This document shows, in pieces, positions 28,629 to 36,803 of a DNA stretch of 64,000 nt; positions within the stretch are counted from its first letter, which is position 1, and each line of letters opens with the position of its first letter. Position numbers and translations under genes: made by a program. The notes under the pieces are model-generated. The model saw nothing but the letters and a program-made list of their open reading frames with translations. It was not told the origin of the DNA and did no database searches. Origin of the DNA: an uncultured Lachnospiraceae bacterium (GTDB lineage Bacteria > Bacillota > Clostridia > Lachnospirales > Lachnospiraceae); contig CAMNMC010000105.1 in NCBI GenBank assembly GCA_946544235.1, positions 47,179 through 111,178 on the forward strand, read 5' to 3'.

Positions 28629-30350
28629 TTAGTATTCATCACCAGTTGTATAAGTGATCTTCTTCATTTCTTCAAGAGAAGTGATGCCATTAAGAACATG
28701 CTTACCGGCACTCATCTTAAGTGTAGACATTCCTTCCTTAAGTGCCTGTGCCTCAATAACGTCAGCCGTAGCTCCCTTACTGATAACCGCCTGAAGTTCT
28801 CTTGAAACCGGCATCATCTCGTATACACCGATACGTCCGGAATAACCTGTTTCATTACACAGCGGACATCCGGCTGGTTCGTATACTACAACGTCCTCGT
28901 CCATATCTTCAATCCCGAGAGCAACCTTCTCCTCATCATATGCGAGTCGAGGTGTTTTACACGCCTGACACAGACGTCTTACAAGTCTCTGTGCGATAAC
29001 CCCAACAAGAGCATCGCCGATGATATAAGGTTCAATACCCATATCGATAATACGTGTTACGGTCGAAGCCGCTGAGTTCGTATGCAGTGTCGAAACAACA
29101 AGGTGACCTGTGATAGCCGCCTGAACGGCAATCTGGGCAGTCTCGCCGTCTCGGATCTCTCCTATCATTATAATGTCAGGGTCCTGACGAAGGATAGATC
29201 TAAGCGCTGCCGCGAATGTAAGTTCAGCCTTAACATTAACCTGAACCTGGTTGATTCCGTCGATATTTGCCTCGACAGGATCCTCAACCGTAATGATGTT
29301 AACATCTTCGGTATTAAGCTCCGAAAGTGATGTATAAAGAGTTGTTGATTTTCCTGAACCCGTAGGACCCGTAACAAGGATGATACCATGTGGGTTACTG
29401 AGTATGCCGTCAAATACTTCAATCTCGTTCTCTGAAAATCCAAGTCCTGACTTAGGCTTTGTAAGTCCGTCCTTGGAGGTAAGTCTCATAACCGTCTTCT
29501 CTCCGTACACAGTAGGGAGGATGGAAACACGGACATCGAACTCTCTTCTGTCTACCATGATGGTAATACGACCGTCCTGAGGTTTTCTCTTCTCGGCGAT
29601 ATCCATACCGCCGATGATCTTGATACGTGCCGAGATGGCAGCCGCAAGGCTGTAATCGTAGGTCATAACCTGCTTCAGGGCACCATCGATACGGTACCTT
29701 ACTCTTACGTAGGTTTCCATTGGCTCGATATGAATATCGGAGCCTCTCTGTCTTACTCCGCCTTCTATTATCTGATTAACAAGGAGAACGATAGGAGAAT
29801 TATCGATCTCATCATTCATCTGATCAGCCTCAGCATCCGTAAGCTCTCCGGACTGCTGTTCCTTACGGTAAGCCTCTGCAGCCTCCATAGCCTGAGCACT
29901 TCCGTAATACTTACCGATCGTATTTACAAGATCCTCTTCAAATGCGAGCATCGGCTCAACCTGAAGTCCCGATGAAATACTGATATCATCAACAGCCACA
30001 AGATCCATAGGATCCGCCATGGCTACTCTCAGTATGTTAGGATTGTTATCGTCAAAGCCGATCGGCATAGCCGTGTATTTGTTTACAAGAGAATCCGGCA
30101 CAAGCTTAAGAACGTTTTCGTCGATCTTTACGCTCTTGATCTCGCAGAAATCGATACCTGTCTGGGCTGTAAGTACAGTGATAAGCAGTTCCCTGCTTAT
30201 AAAGCCCATATTCATGATAATATTACCGATCCTGCCGCCTTCCTCTTTCTGCTTTGCAAGTGCCTCCTGGAGCTGTTCTTCTGTAATGGCTCCGGCTTCA
30301 ACAAGGAGATCTCCTATACGGATCTTCTTTCTTGCCCCAGTAATCTTCAT
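28629..30350 (-). CDS. pilB: Pilus extension ATPase
   Basis: 573 residues. An N-terminal MshEN-type domain (about 1-150), which in some homologues binds c-di-GMP, precedes the hexameric ATPase. Walker A GPTGSGKS is at 328-335, Walker B within DPDIIMIGEIRDGET, and the zinc-binding Cys pairs are at 461/464 and 495/498. It powers pilin polymerisation. First gene of the locus, with GAGAGG 7 bases before its ATG. Confidence 0.96.
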   Translation of the reverse strand: MKITGARKKIRIGDLLVEAGAITEEQLQEALAKQKEEGGRIGNIIMNMGFISRELLITVLTAQTGIDFCEIKSVKIDENVLKLVPDSLVNKYTAMPIGFDDNNPNILRVAMADPMDLVAVDDISISSGLQVEPMLAFEEDLVNTIGKYYGSAQAMEAAEAYRKEQQSGELTDAEADQMNDEIDNSPIVLLVNQIIEGGVRQRGSDIHIEPMETYVRVRYRIDGALKQVMTYDYSLAAAISARIKIIGGMDIAEKRKPQDGRITIMVDRREFDVRVSILPTVYGEKTVMRLTSKDGLTKPKSGLGFSENEIEVFDGILSNPHGIILVTGPTGSGKSTTLYTSLSELNTEDVNIITVEDPVEANIDGINQVQVNVKAELTFAAALRSILRQDPDIIMIGEIRDGETAQIAVQAAITGHLVVSTLHTNSAASTVTRIIDMGIEPYIIGDALVGVIAQRLVRRLCQACKTPRLAYDEEKVALGIEDMDEDVVVYEPAGCPLCNETGYSGRIGVYEMMPVSRELQAVISKGATADVIEAQALKEGMSTLKMSAGKHVLNGITSLEEMKKITYTTGDEY

Positions 30351-30452
30351 TCCTCTACCTCTCTTTATCAGGCGTAACCCCGCCCTTTGTATTCTGATTT
30401 ACATAACATCTCCTATAAATTACGGAAAAGTCATGCAAAATTATTCATTTTT

Positions 30453-30481
30453 ATTTTACCATAATATTATTTTAATGAAAA
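30453..30481 (-). promoter_or_regulatory. Promoter of the pilus locus
   Basis: On the minus strand TTTTCA (plus 30476-30481), 17 bases, TAAAAT (30453-30458), with TG one base before the -10. About 100 bases of leader precede pilB and include a short GC-rich inverted region (GGCG...CGCC). No terminator is evident after the upstream U32 gene, so read-through is possible. Confidence 0.45.
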
Positions 30482-30558
30482 GCACAAAATAACAAAACTT
30501 GCCGAATTATTACCCTTAAAATCGTACAAATAAAGCCGCTTTTTTCAAACCTTTGTCA

Positions 30559-31821
30559 TCACTCTGCTGCTTTCTCATCTTTCATCCTGAGAAGCATCCC
30601 TTCTTTCAGATCAGCCCCGCCACACTCAAGGGTCAGATACAGCTTCTGCTTCGGATGAGGAGCCGACTCCATCTCTCTTCCGGTCTCATCCTCAATCTTT
30701 ACAACCCTTGCAGATATATCGCCTTTTCTGAAATCCATAACCTCTATCTCATCACCGGCCAGGAACTTATTCTTCTGAAATACGACCACTCTTCCGTCCG
30801 GACATACCTCCTCGATCGCACCGAGATAAATATAATTCCTCACATACGTATTTGAATCATATATCTGTGTATTCTGATCAGGCTTACCGAAATAAAATCC
30901 CGTCGTAAACTGTCTGAAGGTGCAGGCAGCAATCTCTTTTTTGTAATGCTCCATCTTGCTGCGGTAAAGCTCTTCAGACTCCAGATAGTCATCAATCGCT
31001 TCACGATAGGTTCTTGCCGCAGAAGCCACATAGAGCTTCGTCTTCATTCTGCCTTCTATCTTAAAGGAATATATCCCCGCCTCGATCATCTCCGGGATAT
31101 GTTCTATCATGCAGAGATCCTTTGAGTTAAAAATATACGTTCCTCTTTCGTCCTCCTCGATCGGCATATATTCGCCCGGACGATTTTCCTCAACAACTGC
31201 ATATTTCCATCTGCATGGATGTGTACACAGTCCTCTGTTTGCATCGCGTCCGGCAAGATAACTCGACAGGAGGCATCTTCCCGAATAGGAAATACACATT
31301 GCGCCGTGCATAAAGGCTTCAATCTCCAGATCCTCCGGGATATTTTTTCTTATCTCCGCTATCTCCTTCAGCGAGAGTTCTCTCGCACAGACAACCCTCT
31401 TTGCACCCATTTTATACCAGAAGTTAAAGGTCTCAAAATTGGTATTGTTTGCCTGAGTACTGACATGCAGTTCCATTTCGGGCATATGCTCCTTCGCAAG
31501 CATGAAAACACCCGGATCGGATATAAGTACAGCATCCAGCCCTATATCCTTTATCTCATCAAAATACGCCCCTACCGCCTTTATGTCATCATTATGTGCG
31601 AAAATATTAACAGTCAGATAAACCTTTACTCCGTTTTCATGGGCGTATTCTATCCCCTGTTTCATATCCTCAAGAGAGAAATTATCTGCTTTCGCTCTGA
31701 GTCCGAAACGTTCTCCTCCGAAATAGACCGCATCAGCTCCGTACTGAACCGCAGTCACAAGTGTATCAAGTCCGCCTGCCGGAAGCAGCAGTTCAACCTT
31801 TTTCTTATTATCCTCTGACAT
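30559..31821 (-). CDS. U32-family protein, probable tRNA U34 hydroxylation factor (TrhP type)
   Basis: 420 residues from the ATG at 31821 (AAGGAAGGA upstream; a longer frame begins with TTG). It carries the U32 signature EAFMHGAMCISYSGRCLLS and further Cys at CTHPC. U32 proteins of the TrhP group (E. coli YegQ, B. subtilis YrrN/YrrO) are required to make 5-hydroxyuridine at tRNA position 34. It lies directly after a TrmR-type methyltransferase, which methylates that hydroxyl, so the pair reads as one pathway. B. subtilis has two U32 genes here; only one is present. The older name peptidase U32 is probably misleading. Confidence 0.85.
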   Translation of the reverse strand: MSEDNKKKVELLLPAGGLDTLVTAVQYGADAVYFGGERFGLRAKADNFSLEDMKQGIEYAHENGVKVYLTVNIFAHNDDIKAVGAYFDEIKDIGLDAVLISDPGVFMLAKEHMPEMELHVSTQANNTNFETFNFWYKMGAKRVVCARELSLKEIAEIRKNIPEDLEIEAFMHGAMCISYSGRCLLSSYLAGRDANRGLCTHPCRWKYAVVEENRPGEYMPIEEDERGTYIFNSKDLCMIEHIPEMIEAGIYSFKIEGRMKTKLYVASAARTYREAIDDYLESEELYRSKMEHYKKEIAACTFRQFTTGFYFGKPDQNTQIYDSNTYVRNYIYLGAIEEVCPDGRVVVFQKNKFLAGDEIEVMDFRKGDISARVVKIEDETGREMESAPHPKQKLYLTLECGGADLKEGMLLRMKDEKAAE

Positions 31822-31845
31822 ACCTCTGTCCTTCCTTACAACCAA

Positions 31846-32025
31846 TCAATTCTCGCCAATAACTACATCAATCAACTCTCAACGATACTGACACCCAGCG
31901 CCATCATCAACGCATACATCAATCTGACTGTCACCCGATACCAGTATCCCGCCAGCCACCGTAGAAACTAACGATCAGCAAACACTGACCGATGCCAGCA
32001 TTCAATTCACAATCACCAACGATCA
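31846..32025. repeat. Degenerate C/A-rich repeats between trmR and the U32 gene
   Basis: 180 bases with no credible gene. The plus-strand segment starting AACGATCAGCAAACACTGA (about 31970) is nearly repeated as AACGATCATCAAACTCTGA (about 32020), running into the 3' end of trmR with the match extending about 33 bases. Two looser copies, marked by GATAC and GTATCG cores, lie further left. This looks like decayed tandem duplication of a 45-60-base unit. Confidence 0.45.
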
Positions 32026-32718
32026 TCAAACTCTGATCGATACCGACATTCCGTCACCCACGGATAAAAGTGCCGTATCAAGCCTCTCATCCTTTTTAAG
32101 CTCTCTGAGAAAGCTTCTCATCCTGTCATGTATAGTCCGGTCTCTCTTTTCAACCAGATAATGTGACTCAAGTATCTCACCGCCGGCAAGTATATTATCA
32201 CATATGATCACACTTCCCTTCCGGGTCAGCCTCATAGCCTCTTCAAGATAATTACCATACTGAGCCTTTGCCGCATCAATAAATACCATATCAAATACGC
32301 CGTACTCCTCAGCAGTCATCGACTTCATGACTTCATATGCATCTCCGCGGAGGAGCTTTATATTACGTTCCCCGCCAAGGCATTCATCGAAATTTGCCTC
32401 AGCCTCGTCCGCTCTTGCCTCATCAAGCTCTATCGTCACGATCTCGCAGCTGTCTTTATGTACATATCCGGTTTCGTTGTTACCGTTCACATTTCTCATA
32501 ACGCTGTCCATAAACAGCGCCGAATAGCCGACAGCAGTACCGACCTCCAATATCCTCTTTGGTGCAGCAATAAGAATAAGGAGCCTTAGCAGCTCCTTAG
32601 TATTTCTTCGTATTACCGGAACACCCCTTTTCTCCGCATCTTCATATATTTCCCCGAGTCTTCCGGAATCATCCGTTACGTATGACTCAAGGAATGAATT
32701 AATCCTCTCAAAATCCAT
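32026..32718 (-). CDS. trmR: tRNA 5-hydroxyuridine O-methyltransferase (YrrM/TrmR type)
   Basis: 230 residues from the ATG at 32718; earlier in-frame TTG and ATG codons exist and the RBS (GGGG) is weak, so the start is uncertain by up to 11 codons. It has the class I SAM motifs of the COMT-like family: ILEVGTAVGYSALFM (motif I), IVTIELDEARADEAEANF, and FDMVFIDAAKAQYGNYLEEA with a metal-binding Asp. Position in the yrrK-yrrM-yrrN/O order identifies it as TrmR, which converts ho5U34 to mo5U34 in tRNA. Followed by the U32 gene. Confidence 0.85.
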   Translation of the reverse strand: MDFERINSFLESYVTDDSGRLGEIYEDAEKRGVPVIRRNTKELLRLLILIAAPKRILEVGTAVGYSALFMDSVMRNVNGNNETGYVHKDSCEIVTIELDEARADEAEANFDECLGGERNIKLLRGDAYEVMKSMTAEEYGVFDMVFIDAAKAQYGNYLEEAMRLTRKGSVIICDNILAGGEILESHYLVEKRDRTIHDRMRSFLRELKKDERLDTALLSVGDGMSVSIRV

Positions 32719-32824
32719 TTGCAGCCCCATCAATCCGTTCTTAACGAACAACTATTTATGCCATAAAAACACGCATCAAAAACCTGTCATACGAAACAGG
32801 CCAAACTCTGAATCATCAGACAGA

Positions 32825-33301
32825 TCAGTCTCCCGAACTCTCTTCAGTACTTCCGCTTCCCGTATTATTCTTATTGGTCGTCCCGTTCTTATTCTTGACG
32901 ATCTTATCCGGATCCTTGCCTCGCAGTACATCAATGATAGTATTATAAGTCATCGAAGCACTGAGCCTGTAGGTGCCCGGTTTGATCTCATTTCCATATT
33001 TTCCGAGCGTAAGCTTTGCAGCCATAACATATTTATTCTTGATAACCCCGGACTTATAAATAGTCTTGGCAATATCCATGCTCGATGCATCCTTCTTAAT
33101 ATCAACCGTAACATAGGTCACCGATCCCGGATCCTTCGCAGAATCGCTGAATACGTTGTATGAGAAGTCAAATGATATAGAAAAACTCCTCACTATAAAA
33201 TATACGATAAGAACATCAATAAAAAGAGTCAGTGTATAGACCATTGCCGACTTAAGTGTTCTCTCTGCTCTTTTTCCCATACTTTTCTTTGCACGCGCCA
33301 T
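32825..33301 (-). CDS. MltG-like membrane protein lacking the catalytic domain
   Basis: 158 residues from the ATG at 33301, one base after the stop of the ylbF-like gene. A basic N-terminus, one transmembrane helix (about 22-42), then a domain like the LysM-like N-terminal part of MltG (VTVDIKKDASSMDIAKTIYKSGVIKNK, LKPGTYRLSASMTYNTIIDVL). The YceG catalytic domain with its Glu is absent; the sequence ends in a Lys/Asn/Ser-rich tail. MltG is normally about 330-380 residues and cuts nascent glycan strands. The locus matches yrrL/mltG, so this is either a truncated ortholog or a non-enzymatic relative. Confidence 0.72.
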   Translation of the reverse strand: MARAKKSMGKRAERTLKSAMVYTLTLFIDVLIVYFIVRSFSISFDFSYNVFSDSAKDPGSVTYVTVDIKKDASSMDIAKTIYKSGVIKNKYVMAAKLTLGKYGNEIKPGTYRLSASMTYNTIIDVLRGKDPDKIVKNKNGTTNKNNTGSGSTEESSGD

Positions 33302-33302
33302 T

Positions 33303-33641
33303 TTATCGTCCCTCGTCAAGATAATCAAATCTTATTCCGTCTGCAGTTATATCAAGCATATTTCTGAGCAGCCTGCAGAGCGCGCTCTCAGCTCTGATAT
33401 ATTCATTCACGATCGAGTTATGCAACAGCTCGTCGTTTTCATTATACAGTCTTTCCGTTTCTTCGTAAGCATTATTGCTGTATTCCTGGATTTCCCTGTT
33501 TCTTGCATAAAGCTCCCGCAGCTTCCTCTCAAGATCCTCATTACGCCTCAGATTCTTTCTTGCGCTGACAAACTTTTTGTATTCCTTCGAATCCTTCAGC
33601 ATATTGTTCAGTTTTTTGCATTCTTGAAGCAGTTCATCCAT
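33303..33641 (-). CDS. YlbF/YmcA family protein
   Basis: 112 residues from the ATG at 33641 (AGGTGAT upstream; eight extra in-frame codons precede it). All-helical, with SKEYKKFVSARKNLRRNEDLERKLRELYARNREIQEY, the Com_YlbF core. In B. subtilis YlbF, YmcA and YaaT form a complex that helps RNase Y mature mRNAs and affects sporulation and competence. Its location between an RNase J gene and mltG-like fits an RNA-processing role. It overlaps nothing but is spaced one base from the next start. Confidence 0.8.
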   Translation of the reverse strand: MDELLQECKKLNNMLKDSKEYKKFVSARKNLRRNEDLERKLRELYARNREIQEYSNNAYEETERLYNENDELLHNSIVNEYIRAESALCRLLRNMLDITADGIRFDYLDEGR

Positions 33642-33739
33642 ACTATCACCTGCAAAACACTTCATATTTTATCGTTACATACCGTTCATCATCGCCAACT
33701 GCCAGTTATTCATGGTCTGATCAGCAGCCACCGTTTAAG

Positions 33740-35404
33740 CTATACCTCGGAAATGATCGGCAGTACCATAGGACTTCTCTTGGTCCTCTTCCACAAAAAC
33801 TCACCCAGTGAATCCCTGATCGCATTCTTAAGCTTATTCCAGTCAGTAACACTTCTGCTCTGGCACTCCGCTATGGTCTCCTCAACCACTATCCTGCAGT
33901 CCTCGATAAGCGACTCAGATTCTCTTACATAAACAAATCCACGAGAAACAATGTCCGGTCCGGCCATCACAAGCCCGCTTCCCTTCTCGAGAGTAATTGC
34001 AACTATTATAAGACCATTTTCTGAAAGATGCTGTCTGTCGCGAAGAACTATATTTCCGACATCTCCGACGCCCAGTCCGTCAACGAGAACTCCGGCAGCA
34101 GGAACACTTCCCGCAACCTTAAATACATCCTCCGACATCTCCAGTACGTCACCGGTCTTAAGTATCTTGATATTTTCCTTGGCTATGCCCATCTCATGAG
34201 CAAGCTCTGCATGAGTCTTAAGATGTCTGTATTCACCATGAACTGGAATTGCATACTTAGGTCTTGTCAGAGCATACATAAGCTTAAGCTCTTCCTGACA
34301 CGCATGTCCCGAAACGTGAGTATCCTGATAGATAACCTTAGCACCTTTCATCTCCAGTTCATTGATAACCCTGTAAACCGACTTCTCATTTCCCGGAATC
34401 GGATGAGATGAGAAGACAACCAGATCTCCCGGCTGAACCTTGATCTTGTTATGTATCGATCCGGCTATCCTTGACAGAACCGCCATATCCTCGCCCTGGC
34501 TCCCCGTAGTTATGTAAACCAGTTTGTTATCCGGATAATCCTTGGCATTATCGATATCTATAAGTGTATTTTCAGGAATATTAATATATCCGAGTTCCGA
34601 AGCTATACTGATGATATTTACCATACTTCGGCCTTCAACGATACATTTCCTGCCATATTTATAAGCTGAATTGATAATCTGCTGAACTCTGTCAACATTA
34701 CTTGCAAAGGTCGCGATGATCAGTCTTCTGTCTCTGTTATCATCGAAAATATGATCCAGCGTCTTGCCGACGGTCTTCTCCGAAGGAGTAAAGCCCGGCC
34801 TCTCAACATTTGTCGAGTCAGCCATCAGTGCAAGTACGCCCTTCTTGCCAAGCTCTCCGAATCTCTGCAGATCAATGACTCCACCGTAAACAGGCGTATA
34901 ATCAACCTTAAAATCTCCGGTATGTACAATTATTCCCGCCGGCGTAAATATAGCCAGTGCAGCCGAATCCGCTATACTGTGATTCGTTCTGATAAACTCC
35001 ACTCTGAAGCATCCCAGGTTGATAGACTGTCCGTAAGAAACAACCTTCCTCTTTATGTTATTTATCAGATCATGCTCCTTAAGCTTATATTCGATAAGTC
35101 CCATTGTAAGCTTTGTAGCATAAATAGGCATATTAATCTGTTTTTCAACATAAGGTATCGATCCAATATGATCCTCATGTCCATGCGTTACCACAAGTCC
35201 CTTTATCTTATCCTTATTTTCGATCAGATAAGTCACATCCGGAATTACAAGGTCAATACCAAGCATTCCGTCATCAGGAAAGGACAGTCCACAGTCGATA
35301 ACGATAATACTGTCCTCATATTCTATAGCCGTAATATTCATTCCTATCTGTTCAAGACCTCCAAGCGGAATGATCTTAACCGGCTTCACCTTTTCTTTTT
35401 TCAA
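33740..35404 (-). CDS. rnj: Ribonuclease J
   Basis: 554 residues starting at a TTG (35404) with GGAGG seven bases upstream. Metallo-β-lactamase fold with VTHGHEDHIGSIPY (HxHxDH), GDFKVDYTPV, SSHPIPGNEKSV and VHGEYRHLK, the β-CASP motifs of RNase J. Such enzymes combine 5'-to-3' exonuclease and endonuclease activity on mRNA and rRNA precursors. No second rnj is in the window, so J1 or J2 status is undecided. Confidence 0.95.
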   Translation of the reverse strand: MKKEKVKPVKIIPLGGLEQIGMNITAIEYEDSIIVIDCGLSFPDDGMLGIDLVIPDVTYLIENKDKIKGLVVTHGHEDHIGSIPYVEKQINMPIYATKLTMGLIEYKLKEHDLINNIKRKVVSYGQSINLGCFRVEFIRTNHSIADSAALAIFTPAGIIVHTGDFKVDYTPVYGGVIDLQRFGELGKKGVLALMADSTNVERPGFTPSEKTVGKTLDHIFDDNRDRRLIIATFASNVDRVQQIINSAYKYGRKCIVEGRSMVNIISIASELGYINIPENTLIDIDNAKDYPDNKLVYITTGSQGEDMAVLSRIAGSIHNKIKVQPGDLVVFSSHPIPGNEKSVYRVINELEMKGAKVIYQDTHVSGHACQEELKLMYALTRPKYAIPVHGEYRHLKTHAELAHEMGIAKENIKILKTGDVLEMSEDVFKVAGSVPAAGVLVDGLGVGDVGNIVLRDRQHLSENGLIIVAITLEKGSGLVMAGPDIVSRGFVYVRESESLIEDCRIVVEETIAECQSRSVTDWNKLKNAIRDSLGEFLWKRTKRSPMVLPIISEV

Positions 35405-35406
35405 AT

Positions 35407-35676
35407 CTAAACCTCCAAGTCTATATCATCCAGCAGTTCGTTAAATATCTTTATAACTGCTGAAAGCTCTTCTTCATCTTCGATCTCTTCATACGAAGCA
35501 TACTCATCACCGGCGGATGAGTTATCGCGGAGCACGAGAAAACTGCCCTCTTCATCGTTGTCAGGACTGTCGGTCAAAAGTATATAATTCTTACCCTGCA
35601 GCTTTGTGTCTGCTATTACGGTGAATTCCTCTTCTCCGTCTTCTGTTTCAAATATGATCTTTTCCAATTTATCCAT
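35407..35676 (-). CDS. DUF1292 (YrzB-like) protein
   Basis: A very acidic protein of 89 residues from the ATG at 35676 (MDKLEKIIFETEDGEEEF). The start is unsure: AAGAGG abuts that ATG and would better fit the TTG three codons later, while an ATG at 35700 has no RBS. DUF1292 proteins accompany ireB and ruvX throughout the Firmicutes (yrzL-yrrK-yrzB); their function is unknown. It ends two bases before the rnj start, so it is probably translationally coupled. Confidence 0.82.
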   Translation of the reverse strand: MDKLEKIIFETEDGEEEFTVIADTKLQGKNYILLTDSPDNDEEGSFLVLRDNSSAGDEYASYEEIEDEEELSAVIKIFNELLDDIDLEV

Positions 35677-35758
35677 CCTCTTTTTATCTGTTATCATCAT
35701 CTAAGGAACAGCATCCGCTCAAAGAATCACGCACCCGGCTGTACCAACAATAAATGAA

Positions 35759-36193
35759 TCAGTCCTGCTTCATCTTATCCCTTCCATCCAGATAAGTCTG
35801 AAGTATTATCGCAGCCGCCATCTTGTCGATATGTTCCTTCCTTCCGGAAAATGCTACTCCGGTCTCATCAAGTATCCTGTCAGCCTCAACGGTTGTCAGC
35901 CTTTCATCCACAAGAATAACAGGAAGCCCTGTTCTTCTTTTCAGCATCTCCCTGAACTCATCTGTAGCTGCGGCTCTCTCACCGATGGTATTGTTCATAT
36001 TTTTCGGATAGCCGAGAACTATCTCCTTAACATCCATTTCGGCTATGATCTCTTCGATCCTTGCAAGAGTCTTTCTGAGTTTATTTACTTTTTCACGTAC
36101 TATGGTCTCATACGGCTGCGCTGTCAGAAGAAGTTCATCCGACAAAGCAACGCCGACTGTTTTGGTACCATAGTCAAGTCCCATACATCTCAT
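35759..36193 (-). CDS. ruvX: Putative Holliday junction resolvase / pre-16S rRNA nuclease (YqgF)
   Basis: 144 residues with the RNase H-like fold: [18 protein letters not shown], the second motif [16 protein letters not shown], and [10 protein letters not shown]. YqgF enzymes mature 16S rRNA 5' ends in E. coli and have been proposed as junction resolvases. ATG at 36193 has a weak AGTGGA upstream; an ATG three codons later is possible. Between ireB and DUF1292, the conserved order. Confidence 0.93.
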   Translation of the reverse strand: MRCMGLDYGTKTVGVALSDELLLTAQPYETIVREKVNKLRKTLARIEEIIAEMDVKEIVLGYPKNMNNTIGERAAATDEFREMLKRRTGLPVILVDERLTTVEADRILDETGVAFSGRKEHIDKMAAAIILQTYLDGRDKMKQD

Positions 36194-36263
36194 AATAAGT
36201 CCACTGTATTTTCAATCTTTGGTATCGATCCGCGCACCAAAATAAAGCCAAATACATTTTTTG

Positions 36264-36521
36264 TTATTTCAGCTTTGTCTCGATATAATGCTCCATAAGA
36301 ACTTCGATTATCTCATCTCTTTCAGCCTTCATGATGAGACTTCTTGCTCCCTTATAGCTCGTGATATATGTCGGATCTCCGCTCATGATATAACCGACGA
36401 TCTGGCTTACAGGATTATAGCCTTTCTCCGAAAGTGCGGCATAAACCTGCTCGATTATCTCCGGCACCTCAAGGGTTGTATCCTTAACAATATCAACATC
36501 CTGTGTTCTCTGATTGTACAT
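36264..36521 (-). CDS. ireB: IreB regulatory phosphoprotein (UPF0297)
   Basis: 85 residues from the ATG at 36521, chosen for the GAGGATGTGAT before it. The core ([30 protein letters not shown]) is diagnostic of UPF0297. In Enterococcus IreB is phosphorylated on N-terminal Thr by the PASTA kinase IreK; Thr at residues 5, 14 and 15 here are candidates. The kinase and phosphatase pair (prkC/prpC) lies at 54-57 kb in this window, so the whole circuit is present. Confidence 0.9.
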   Translation of the reverse strand: MYNQRTQDVDIVKDTTLEVPEIIEQVYAALSEKGYNPVSQIVGYIMSGDPTYITSYKGARSLIMKAERDEIIEVLMEHYIETKLK

Positions 36522-36632
36522 TGTATCACATCCTCGCATGCAAAATCATTAAGTCTTGCTTAATTCACGTTTCTATACTTAATCAATTTATAATACTATA
36601 TATTTTATAAATAATCAAGTGACGCCTCGCAT

Positions 36633-36778
36633 CTGACATATGCCTTTCTCGACTCAGCTTGCGCACGGTTGGGGTTGCCCCCTAGCGGCCGCTTCGCTCG
36701 CTAAGCTCTCACATCGTCTAACGACTCGTGAATCGCTAAGCGCCGAGACCCCAAACGGTCTCGCCAGGCGTATGTCAG
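36633..36778. repeat. Palindromic intergenic element between polC and ireB
   Basis: 146 GC-rich bases bounded by inverted ends CTGACATATGCC (36633-36644) and GGCGTATGTCAG (36767-36778), with one mismatch. Inside are nested hairpins, for example GAGACC/GGTCTC around 36745-36762 and a CGCTAAG repeat. The composition differs sharply from the AT-rich flanks. It has the look of a non-autonomous repeated element (MITE- or REP-like). No open frame. Confidence 0.6.
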
Positions 36779-36803
36779 TCTGCTCGGCTGTTAATAGCTA
36801 TAA

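Noticed and set aside
30365..30410. Leader peptide upstream of pilB
   Set aside because: A short ATG frame of about 14 codons exists, but its RBS is mispositioned and no attenuator structure follows.
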